Assembly: GCA_947458955.1 (NCBI GenBank)
Contig: CANGZT010000002.1
Coordinates: forward strand, 1-59,415
Length of the DNA stretch: 59,415 nucleotides
Direction of reading: 5' to 3'
Source of the DNA: Flavobacteriia bacterium
Lineage (GTDB): Bacteria; Bacteroidota; Bacteroidia; Flavobacteriales_D; Crocinitomicaceae
Below, piece after piece: positions 44,001 through 50,543 of the stretch (positions are counted from its first letter, which is position 1; every line of letters begins with the position of its first letter). The notes under the pieces were generated by a model. It was given only the letters and a program-made list of their open reading frames with translations. It did not search any database and was not told where the DNA came from. Position numbers and translations under genes: made by a program.

Positions 44001-45366
44001 CTAATACTTCATCATTTATCAAAGGTTGATTTAACGAAATAAACCCTAATAAGGAATTGTAATTATATTCCTGTTCAGTTAGTCTTCTGGCGTTTTCTAC
44101 TTTTTCATAAGTAATTGCTTGTTCAAATGGACCAGGTGCAGTAACTACATTACTCAATGTTGGAACAGCAGAGGAAAAGTCTTTAACTGAATTTTGAGTA
44201 AGTAACCAAGGATATAACCCATTTGAATTATTATCTGGAAAAATGGAAGCGGAATAATTTCCAGGTTTTCCGTCAACTACATTTGGGTTTGATTCACCTA
44301 AATCTGTGAAGGCTATGATATTGCGCGTATTTTGGGTGTTATTTATTTTATTGGTTACCCAAACCTCCATACGTGTAATATTTATTTGAGAGTTTGCTAT
44401 AGGAAGTTGAGACATGGCAGTATCATACTGATCTCTAAAATAGTGGGATAAAAAATAGTGTCTATTTGCCTCGTAATTATCAGCTGAAAGTTCAAAATTT
44501 TGTACTTGTGCTTTTCCAGCAATATTAATTTCTTGTTTTTTACCTTTCGATGAAGCAATAACATTATCAATGGTTAGCTTTCCAAATTTCCATTGAGTTT
44601 TTACACCAAACAATGTTTGTGAACCTTGTATTAATGATGTATTTAATGGTAAAGAAACATTTCCAAGTTCTATTTTTTGAATAATTTGATCTTCATCACC
44701 AGTATAGCCTAATTTGGTTACATTTTCAAAATCAAAAGCTGCTTGGCTATTGTAGCTTGTACTCAATTTTAATTTAGTACCAATCGTACCAACCAAATTG
44801 ATTTGCATATTTTGTTGAAAATCAAATCTTGTAATTCTTCTTTGATTTACCGGTAAAGAAGGATTATCATATTTTGATGAATTTACACCCAGTGCTATTT
44901 CTATTGTTCCTTGAGGCTTGATATTGATTTCATCAGAACCAAAAAAGTTTATAAAACCTTTTCCCCCAATTTTTATTGGTGCAACCAAGGCTTTTTCTGA
45001 TTCTGTTATTTTGTCAAGTTTATCTTTCCAGTTTTGAGAGAGTGATTTTTTTCTTTCATATTCAATGTATTCTTTCAAAGTCATCATCGAGGGATTCCGA
45101 AAATTGATAGAACCTTCATTTCCTAGCGTTTCTTTGAAGACATATTTTTTTGATGTGGGATCATACACAATGGTTTGTTTTAATTGGCTTGGGTTGCCTA
45201 AATCAAAACGTGACTGAGGATTTTGTGTTGGATCAAATGTTTTAGGAATTGGAAAAGGAAGTTCCGTTTCATTTTCTTGTGAATATGAATGGCCAAAAAA
45301 CAACAAAAGCAAGGTATATAAAATAACCTTGCCACAATATTGTTTATGACTATGCCTAAAATGCAT
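38083..45366 (-). CDS. sprA: T9SS outer-membrane translocon SprA/Sov
   Basis: At 2427 residues this is by far the largest gene here and the pore of the type IX secretion system, which exports sorting-domain proteins and gliding adhesins. A signal sequence is at about residues 15-29. The N-terminal part has family text (GFINFFGSDEINIKPQGTIEIALG, WKFGKLTIDNVIASSKG), repeated transmembrane-strand patterns run through the whole protein, and it ends in a strand IRLRLNLGGM. A Lys/Arg/Glu-rich segment lies at about residues 1928-1957. It is 3 nt downstream of ruvA, in the order maeB-ruvA-sprA. Confidence 0.96.
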   Translation of the reverse strand: MHFRHSHKQYCGKVILYTLLLLFFGHSYSQENETELPFPIPKTFDPTQNPQSRFDLGNPSQLKQTIVYDPTSKKYVFKETLGNEGSINFRNPSMMTLKEYIEYERKKSLSQNWKDKLDKITESEKALVAPIKIGGKGFINFFGSDEINIKPQGTIEIALGVNSSKYDNPSLPVNQRRITRFDFQQNMQINLVGTIGTKLKLSTSYNSQAAFDFENVTKLGYTGDEDQIIQKIELGNVSLPLNTSLIQGSQTLFGVKTQWKFGKLTIDNVIASSKGKKQEINIAGKAQVQNFELSADNYEANRHYFLSHYFRDQYDTAMSQLPIANSQINITRMEVWVTNKINNTQNTRNIIAFTDLGESNPNVVDGKPGNYSASIFPDNNSNGLYPWLLTQNSVKDFSSAVPTLSNVVTAPGPFEQAITYEKVENARRLTEQEYNYNSLLGFISLNQPLINDEVLAVAYEYTYQGKTYQVGQFSTDGIDGKQALFLKLLKPTLTNPKSHIWDLMMKNVYSIGAYQLDKTGFRLDVLYNNPSTSLPVNFFPYNGLDKIQLVTLLGMDKLNMNNQPFSDGLFDFVPINFSGNKTDNAGTINSKNGRVYFTTIEPFGNTLKKKMLSKGIAESVVNKIAYTELYDSTKTAAQQIPSKNRFIFKGQYQSSVSSDIPLNALNVPQGAVSVTAGGVKLVEGTDYTVDYNLGRVKILNSGVLESNTPIKVSVESNSVFGFQARSLIGTHFNYRFDKDFNLGATWMRMVERPITQKVDMGSEPFKNNLIGLDLSIKRELPFLTKLVDLLPGISTRSKSSISFTGEVAHLIPGVPRVITGSGMSYVDDFEGSQSTIDLRTPSAWKMASIPQGQPTLFPEATSKNLNTGFNRSKTAWYLIDPMFYQNSTLTPENVKKDPSMLVDSRMRMVNQKDIFPNLQQQYGTFTNIPILELAYYPQERGMYNYDTLSILDKLGKFTNPENKWGGIMRALSTNDFELSNIEFIQFWVLDPFNEDAEKADPNTLHSGGDLYFNLGNISEDVIPDSRKEFENGLPTSTSVSDNIDTTQWARVSTQNIVVNAFDNDPTTRKLQDVGLDGWDNEQEKTHFQKYVTWVNKNPNLTQEVKNRMINDPSSDDYKYYADDQYDADKANILERYKKFNNTQGNSPTPEMSATINAAGYPTQATNQPDIEDLNQDNNLSETESYYQYKVSLRRNDLQVGKNYITNIQTYTTGNKTERWIQFKIPVREPEKIVNGISDFRSIRFMRMFLKEWNEEVVLRFARLEFIRGEWRKYNGDLSLPGENIQKDPNSSVFNIAAVNIEENAQRNPINYQLPPGILREIDPTQVQQRQMNEQALSFEVCNLDDGNAKAAFKNVVFDVRTYKKLKMFVHAEELSKSAPLKNGDLTLFVRLGTDYTDNYYEYELPMNVTPWGANSPEDVWPETNNMEIIFDNLLEAKKQRNNSGVSITQEYSIPDPSNSTRQIKIKGSPNIQAIKTIMIGVRNPSKATNKFGADDGLTKCAFVWINELRLTDFQNAGGSAAVAKVQVQAADFANVSMSGNYSGVNWGTLESRVQERQRNEQMGFDFSTNMQLGQFLGNKLKLSLPFYYGYSLGIVNPEYDPFNPDIKLNDYPLEQKLKNAKLGQDFTERRSYNFSNVKKEANPDAKPHFWNLSNFAISYGFNETFRRDFNTEYDRTKSWKSNLIYTYSFTAKPVEPFKKVKFMQKSKWWSLIRDANFYLTPKIISINNDVQRNYNERKVRNNLSSFEFSPVYVKSFNWNRSYNFGYDITKNLKFTFNANDRSIFDEADGRVDKKLDPLLYQVFIDSIKTQMKTFGKTMDYSHDYSLSYNLPLDKLPLTDWINSSIKYAGNYNWQRAPLGQSNFGNTIQNSRVVSFNATMNMTNLYSKSKFFKKILTSSNTNKSPTNNSTNSTIKKKDPNMTSFGKPYNELTKKEKRKEDRIRRKEKRREKREKRLKEPVNPIIGFGTRALLAVRSVSGTYSLNNGTLLPGYNQDTRLLGTPNLNQPDLTGFIFGQQTFDVFGNKTNYDFASIAAQNNWLVKNSALNKQHTLSFSQNMSARATVEPLKDIAIEFSANRNYTLNASDFYRWNDSTQKFGSQSKVETGTLTYSTVTLRSAFATIGKDYSSSAFSDLRNNRQLVSNLLGDKNQNSTKKVNGFAEGYGSTQQEVLIGAFLTSYTSNKLNSRNINPLSAMPLPNWSINYSGLTKYALIKKYAKSFVLRHSYNASVSLSGIQTNLKSELDQQGNPTTFDLDNNFIAQYQIQNVTISEKFSPLLGIDATWNFLGQGLITKIEYKKDRNASLALSNQQVTEIFSQEWVVGSGVKFSKVKMPFKLQGKTLENDLNVRFDFSFRDNSTVIRKIVDNTNQATAGQRVISIKSSLDYNLGPNLTAQMYFDQVLNRPKIATSYPTANTMAGIRLRLNLGGM

Positions 45367-45369
45367 TTA

Positions 45370-45948
45370 TTACAGAATCTTTAGTCCTCCTTTTATAAGT
45401 TCTTCTACTGTTTCGTTACCACTTTGTATTATTTTATCTAATGCTTTTTCTGCATTTTTCTTATCAAAACCAAGCGAAACTAATGCTGTTAACGCATCAA
45501 ATTTGTTTGTATTGTGTCCAACAGGTAAAATTTCTTCAGTAAAACTAAATTTAAGTACTTTATCTTTTAGGTCAATTATTACTCTTTGTGCAGTTTTAGC
45601 TCCTATACCTTTGATACTTTGAATAGTACGAACATCCTCTACTTGAATAGCATGCGCAATTTCAGCAGGCATAAGGGAAGATAACATTATCATTGCTGTA
45701 TTTGGTCCGATACCAGAAACTGAAATAAGTAAATTAAACATTTCTCTTTCTTCTTTTGTAGCGAAACCATATAACAGTTGTGCATCTTCACGTACTATAA
45801 ATTGCGTGTAGACTTTAGTAAATTCTTCACTGCCAATAGTAGAATAAGTATTTAATGAAATTTTCACTTCATAACCAACCCCATTACAATCTATAATTAG
45901 GTTTGTTGCGTTTTTTTCAATAAGCTTACCTTGTAATTGTGCAATCAT
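45370..45948 (-). CDS. ruvA: Holliday junction branch migration protein RuvA
   Basis: Binds four-way DNA junctions and recruits RuvB for branch migration. The 192 residues have the N-terminal OB-fold (MIAQLQGKLIEKNATNLIIDCNG split before and after LIEKN), the tandem helix-hairpin-helix region LLISVSGIGPNTAMIML and IQSIKGIGAKTAQRVI at about residues 70-125, and the C-terminal domain III (ALTALVSLGFDKKNAEKAL) that contacts RuvB. It sits 5 nt after maeB and 3 nt before sprA. Confidence 0.95.
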   Translation of the reverse strand: MIAQLQGKLIEKNATNLIIDCNGVGYEVKISLNTYSTIGSEEFTKVYTQFIVREDAQLLYGFATKEEREMFNLLISVSGIGPNTAMIMLSSLMPAEIAHAIQVEDVRTIQSIKGIGAKTAQRVIIDLKDKVLKFSFTEEILPVGHNTNKFDALTALVSLGFDKKNAEKALDKIIQSGNETVEELIKGGLKIL

Positions 45949-45953
45949 TCAGC

Positions 45954-48221
45954 TTATTTATTTTGTGCGTCAACAACGGCAACTTTTACCATGTTTACAA
46001 TTTCTCTAACAGTTGCTCCAATAGGCACAACGTGAACTGATTTCTTCAAACCAACTAAAATAGGGCCGATTGTTTCACCGTCTAACATTTCTTGTAGTAA
46101 TTTATAAGAAATGTTTCCTGAAGATAAATTAGGAAATATGAGTGTATTTACTTGTTTATTTGCTAAAATCGAAAAAGAGAATTTTTCATTCATTAGATCA
46201 TTGTTTAATGCAAAGTTTGCTTGAACCTCTCCATCAACAACTAAACTTGGATATTTATCATGAAGTATTTCTACTGCTTGAGCCATTTTTTTGGCATCTT
46301 TTCCCTCTCCAGATCCAAAGTTAGAATAACTCAATAGAGCAATTTTTGGTTGAACTTTGAATTTACGGATTGTTTTTGCAACGTTATTTGTAATTTCTGC
46401 AATTTCTTCAGCAGTCGGGTCTAAGTTAATGGTTGTGTCTGCTAAAAATAGAGGTCCACGCTTGGTCATTAAAATATATAAACCAGCAACTATGTTCACA
46501 TCTTTTTGCAAACCTATTGTTTGAATGGCTGGACGAACTACATCTTTATAGTTTCTTGTAGCTCCTGAGATCATTGCATCAGCATCACCCATCTCTACCA
46601 TCATTGCGCCAAAGTGATTTCGTTCTCGCATCACTTGTAAAGATTCAAACTCAGTAAACCCTTTTCGTTTACGTTTTTCGAAGAAAACTTTTCCGTAGGC
46701 CTGTCTACGTTCCATTTCTTCTTCCGATTTAGGATCAACAATCTGAAAATCTGAAAACTCTAAACTATATTCATTGATTATTGCTTCGATTTTCTTTTTG
46801 TTTCCTAATAAAATTGGAAAAGCAACACCTTCTTCACTTGCAAATTGTGCGGCTTTTAATACTTTGTAATTATCTGCTTCAGCAAAAACTACTCGTTTAG
46901 GATTACTTTGTGCTTTTGCTGTTATGTTTTTTAATAGTTTATTATCAAGTCCAAGTCTACTTTTTAATTCAATTTCATATGCTTCCCAATTGGTAATTGG
47001 ATTTCTTGCAACACCAGAATCCATAGCAGCTTTAGCAACCGCTGGCGCAACGTAATAGATTAATCTTGGATCTAGTGGTTTTGGAATAATTTGTTCTCTA
47101 CCAAAGGAAATACTTTTGTCACCATAAGCAACGAGTACTTCTTCAGGTATAGTTTCTTTTGCTAGAGAGGCAATCGCTTTAACCGCTGCAAGTTTCATTT
47201 CTTCGTTGATGCAAGTTGCACGTACATCTAGAGCTCCTCTGAATATAAAAGGGAAACCGAGTACATTATTTACTTGGTTAGGGTGGTCAGAACGACCAGT
47301 AGCCATTATGATATCTTTTCTAACTGAAACGGCATCCTTGTAACCAATCTCAGGTTCTGGATTTGCTAAGGCAAACACAATAGGATCATTTGCCATGGAA
47401 GCGACCATTTCTTTAGAAACAAGATTCCCCTTTGATAAACCAACAAAAACATCAGCTCCAACAAAAATCTCTTCTAGTGATTTATCTCCACAAGTGTGTT
47501 GACCGAAGTAAAGTTTATTTTCATCTAAGTCAGTACGGTTTGCATGCAGTAGGCCTTTACTATCATACATGAATATATTCTTTACATCAGCACCAAGGGC
47601 AATATATAAGCGTGCGCAAGACATAGCAGCCGCTCCAGCGCCAGAGATCACGATTGTGACTTCCGAAATATTTTTATTAGCTAATTCTAAAGCATTTAAT
47701 AAAGCAGCAGAGGAAATTATTGCTGTTCCATGTTGATCGTCATGCATGATTGGAATATCCAGTTCTGCTTTTAACCTTTGTTCGATTTCAAATGCTTCAG
47801 GAGCTTTAATATCTTCTAAATTGATCCCACCAAAAGTTGGTGCAATGGCTTTAACAGTTTGAATAAACAATTCAGGATCACTTGCATCTACTTCAATATC
47901 AAATACATCTATGTCTGCAAATATTTTGAATAGTACTCCTTTACCTTCCATCACCGGTTTTGATGCAAGCGGACCAATATTTCCAAGTCCTAAAACAGCT
48001 GTACCATTCGATATTACAGCAACTAAATTTCCTTTTGAGGTATATTTGTAAACATCATCTGCATTTTCAGCGATTCTGATACAAGGTTCAGCTACTCCAG
48101 GAGAATAGGCTAAGGATAAATCTCTTTGTGATGCGTATGGTTTTGTAGGAATTACTTGTATTTTCCCAGGTCTACCAGATGAATGGTAATCAAGGGCGTC
48201 TTGCTTGCGAATTTTAGCCAT
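45954..48221 (-). CDS. maeB: NADP-dependent malic enzyme, MaeB type with phosphotransacetylase-like domain
   Basis: Oxidatively decarboxylates malate to pyruvate, giving NADPH. The 755 residues comprise a malic-enzyme half (about 1-420) with YSPGVAEPC, IMHDDQHGTAI and the nucleotide motif VISGAGAAAMSCARLY, and a phosphate-acetyltransferase-like half (about 425-755) with NHFGAMMVEMGDADAMISGATRNY in outline. The latter usually acts as an acetyl-CoA-sensing regulatory domain in MaeB rather than as an active Pta. It leads the maeB-ruvA-sprA transcription unit. Confidence 0.95.
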   Translation of the reverse strand: MAKIRKQDALDYHSSGRPGKIQVIPTKPYASQRDLSLAYSPGVAEPCIRIAENADDVYKYTSKGNLVAVISNGTAVLGLGNIGPLASKPVMEGKGVLFKIFADIDVFDIEVDASDPELFIQTVKAIAPTFGGINLEDIKAPEAFEIEQRLKAELDIPIMHDDQHGTAIISSAALLNALELANKNISEVTIVISGAGAAAMSCARLYIALGADVKNIFMYDSKGLLHANRTDLDENKLYFGQHTCGDKSLEEIFVGADVFVGLSKGNLVSKEMVASMANDPIVFALANPEPEIGYKDAVSVRKDIIMATGRSDHPNQVNNVLGFPFIFRGALDVRATCINEEMKLAAVKAIASLAKETIPEEVLVAYGDKSISFGREQIIPKPLDPRLIYYVAPAVAKAAMDSGVARNPITNWEAYEIELKSRLGLDNKLLKNITAKAQSNPKRVVFAEADNYKVLKAAQFASEEGVAFPILLGNKKKIEAIINEYSLEFSDFQIVDPKSEEEMERRQAYGKVFFEKRKRKGFTEFESLQVMRERNHFGAMMVEMGDADAMISGATRNYKDVVRPAIQTIGLQKDVNIVAGLYILMTKRGPLFLADTTINLDPTAEEIAEITNNVAKTIRKFKVQPKIALLSYSNFGSGEGKDAKKMAQAVEILHDKYPSLVVDGEVQANFALNNDLMNEKFSFSILANKQVNTLIFPNLSSGNISYKLLQEMLDGETIGPILVGLKKSVHVVPIGATVREIVNMVKVAVVDAQNK

Positions 48222-48253
48222 AAAAAATGTTTCTAAATCAACTGCTAATTTAA

Positions 48254-48261
48254 CAAAAATA
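48254..48261 (-). promoter_or_regulatory. maeB-ruvA-sprA promoter -7 element
   Basis: Minus-strand TATTTTTG matches TANNTTTG and ends 32 nt before the maeB ATG. This would be the promoter for the T9SS translocon gene as well. Confidence 0.45.
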
Positions 48262-48316
48262 GACGTAACTCAACGAATTACTCTGCTGATTTAACAATTG
48301 AAAATAAGGTAATGAA

Positions 48317-48643
48317 TTAATGTCGAACTACGAATCTTGCTGTTTCTAAAAGTTCATCTTTTGCGTAAACGTTGATAATATAAACGTTGTTTTTGAAGTC
48401 GGAGACATCGATTTTCTTAAAATTATCGACATTTTCTGAAAAGACCTCTGTACCTAATGCGCTATATATTTTAACAATTGCATCAGAATTATTTCCTTTA
48501 ATAGAAATATTAATGAAGTCAGTTGCAGGATTAGGGTAAACACTTAAAATAATATCACCATTGTCGTGTAAAGGCTTAAGGTTAGATTGTGAAAAACCTA
48601 ATAAGGAAAAAACAAATGATATGAAAAACACGACAACCTTCAT
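48317..48643 (-). CDS. mini T9SS substrate: signal peptide plus type A sorting domain only
   Basis: I start at the ATG at 48643 (MKVVVFFISFVFSLLGFSQ, 108 aa), which gives a clean signal peptide; the longer frame runs back into the promoter. After a linker of about 15 residues the rest is a T9SS type A C-terminal domain: ILSVYPNPATDFINISI, IVKIYSALGTEVF, VYIINVYAKDELLETARFVV. There is no cargo domain. The stop is not followed by any remnant of a larger gene. It has its own promoter downstream of uvrC and lies just upstream of the operon that encodes the SprA translocon. Confidence 0.85.
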   Translation of the reverse strand: MKVVVFFISFVFSLLGFSQSNLKPLHDNGDIILSVYPNPATDFINISIKGNNSDAIVKIYSALGTEVFSENVDNFKKIDVSDFKNNVYIINVYAKDELLETARFVVRH

Positions 48644-48648
48644 ATTAT

Positions 48649-48679
48649 CAAATATAACAATTTTGAATATAAAAACCAA
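48649..48679 (-). promoter_or_regulatory. promoter of the mini T9SS gene
   Basis: Minus-strand TTG at 48679-48677 and TATATTTG at 48656-48649 are 20 nt apart, a good -33/-7 pair. The -7 element ends 5 nt before the ATG, so the transcript would be leaderless or nearly so. The site nearly touches the uvrC stop. Confidence 0.58.
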
Positions 48680-48682
48680 TTT

Positions 48683-50482
48683 TTATGATTTTTCTTTAAA
48701 GTAATTTAAAATTATCATCGTTTTTGCGAGTCCAATTATTTTAGTTAGTTCGTCTTTACTAGCATTTTTTATGGCAGAAATCGTTTTAAAATGTTTCATT
48801 AGTTGTTCAAAAGTCTTTTCTCCAATACCTTTAATTTCACTTATTTCGGAGATAAAAGCATTTTTACTTCTTCGATTTCTATGGTGTGTTATACCAAATC
48901 GATGTGCTTCATTTCTGAGAAATTGGATTACTTTCAAACTTTCAGAACGTTTGTCGAGATAAATAGGGATGCTATCACCGGGAAAAAAAATTTCTTCTAA
49001 TCGTTTTGCAATTCCAATGATGGCGATTTTACCTCTTAAGCCTAATTTCTCTAATACTTCTAAAGCGGCGCCTAATTGTCCTTTTCCACCATCGATAATG
49101 ATCAGTTGAGGTAGTGGTTCCTTTTCTGCGAGTAATCTTGAGTAACGTCGATGAACAGCCTCTTGCATCGTAGCAAAATCATTCGGTCCTTCTACTGTTT
49201 TTACATTAAAATGCCGGTAATCTTTTTTACTTGGTTTGGCATTTTTAAATACCACACAAGCTGATACAGGATTGGTACCTTGTATGTTAGAGTTGTCAAA
49301 ACATTCAATGTGTATGGGTAATTCTTTTAGTCTTAAATCTTTTTTTAATTGCTCTAAAATACGATTGGTATGTTGTTCTGGATCAGTTATTTTTTCATGT
49401 TTAATTTTTTCTAATCGATAAAACTTTGCATTTCTTTGGGATAGTTCGATGAGGTTTTTTTTATCACCAATTTGAGGAACAACAAATTTGAAGTCGGGAA
49501 ATTGCTCTTTAATTTGTACATCGGTTAAAATTTCTTTAGTGGTACTTTTGAAACGTTCACGTAGTTCAAACAGAGCATAAATAATGACTTCAGCAATGGT
49601 TTCATCAAGCTTTTTTTGAATTTCTAATGTTATACCATGAATAATTGAACCATTTGAAATGACAAGGTAATTTATAAAAAAAGATTTTTCATCTTCGACT
49701 CCTGTAATTACATCAACTGCTTGAATTTTTGGAGAAACAATCGTCGATTTCGCTTTGAATTTTTCAAGAGCTGCTATTTTTTCTTTCATTTTTTGAGCCT
49801 CTTCAAATTTATATTCTGAAGCATAATCAAACATCTTCTGTTTCACATATTGAATTACTTGATGAATTTGGCCTTTTAATATAGATTCGACGTGTTCGAT
49901 AAATGTATTGTATTCTTTTTCCGTTTGATTTCCCACGCAAGGGCCTAAACAGTTTCCAATATGATATTCTAAGCAAACTTTAAATTTCTTTTGTCTAATA
50001 TTGCTTTGATTTAAGTCCAGTGAGCATGTGCGTAAGGGGTATAAATCTCGAATAAGTTCAAGTAAGGTATTTAATACTTTTACATTCGGATAAGGACCAA
50101 AATAAGAGGAACCATCTTTGATATAAGAACGAGTTGAGAAAACACGCGGAAATGGCTCTTTTTTGATACAAATCCAAGGGTAAGTCTTATCGTCTTTGAG
50201 TTGAATATTATACTTGGGTTGGTATTTTTTTATAAGGTTATTTTCAAGTAATAAAGCGTCTAGTTCGGTGTCTACAACAATATATTTTATATCATGAATT
50301 TTCCTTACTAGTATGCGTGTCTTTGCATTATCGTGTGTTTTTACAAAATAGGAAGAAACCCTTTTTTTTAGATTTTTAGCTTTACCAACATATATAATTA
50401 TCCCCGTTTCATCAAAATATTGATAAACACCAGGTTGTTCCGGAATGGTTTTTAATTTGAGTTGAATATCGGTTTGCATCAT
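48683..50482 (-). CDS. uvrC: excinuclease ABC subunit C
   Basis: Makes both incisions in nucleotide excision repair with UvrAB. I start at the ATG at 50482 (MMQTDIQLKLK, 599 aa); the in-frame TTG at 50491 lies in the T-rich tail of the upstream terminator. Domains in order: GIY-YIG nuclease (PGVYQYFDETGIIIYVGKAKN), Cys-rich region (CLEYHIGNCLGPCVG), UVR helix pair (FEEAQKMKEKIAALEKF), RNase-H-like 5' nuclease (ECFDNSNIQGTNPVSACVVF) and C-terminal helix-hairpin-helix (ISEIKGIGEKTFEQL). Complete. Confidence 0.96.
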   Translation of the reverse strand: MMQTDIQLKLKTIPEQPGVYQYFDETGIIIYVGKAKNLKKRVSSYFVKTHDNAKTRILVRKIHDIKYIVVDTELDALLLENNLIKKYQPKYNIQLKDDKTYPWICIKKEPFPRVFSTRSYIKDGSSYFGPYPNVKVLNTLLELIRDLYPLRTCSLDLNQSNIRQKKFKVCLEYHIGNCLGPCVGNQTEKEYNTFIEHVESILKGQIHQVIQYVKQKMFDYASEYKFEEAQKMKEKIAALEKFKAKSTIVSPKIQAVDVITGVEDEKSFFINYLVISNGSIIHGITLEIQKKLDETIAEVIIYALFELRERFKSTTKEILTDVQIKEQFPDFKFVVPQIGDKKNLIELSQRNAKFYRLEKIKHEKITDPEQHTNRILEQLKKDLRLKELPIHIECFDNSNIQGTNPVSACVVFKNAKPSKKDYRHFNVKTVEGPNDFATMQEAVHRRYSRLLAEKEPLPQLIIIDGGKGQLGAALEVLEKLGLRGKIAIIGIAKRLEEIFFPGDSIPIYLDKRSESLKVIQFLRNEAHRFGITHHRNRRSKNAFISEISEIKGIGEKTFEQLMKHFKTISAIKNASKDELTKIIGLAKTMIILNYFKEKS

Positions 50483-50489
50483 GTTACTC

Positions 50490-50522
50490 AAAACAAAAGG
50501 CTGTCCTTGAGAGACAGCCTTT
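50490..50522 (-). terminator. intrinsic terminator of the ppiD-like gene
   Basis: A perfect 10-bp stem, AAAGGCTGTC (50496-50505) with GACAGCCTTT (50513-50522), and a 7-base loop; on the minus strand it runs into TTTTGTTTT-like sequence. It lies only 8 nt before the uvrC start codon, so uvrC needs either read-through or an unrecognised promoter. Confidence 0.83.
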
Positions 50523-50543
50523 GATTTATTTGAAAACTATAAA

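Noticed and set aside
38083-45366. Plus-strand ORFs inside sprA (for example 39744-39947 and 42063-42293)
   Set aside because: They are short, have no recognisable domains and lie within an uninterrupted 2427-codon gene.
46142-46324. 60-aa plus-strand ORF antisense to maeB
   Set aside because: Low-complexity Leu/Phe/His text inside a well-conserved enzyme gene.
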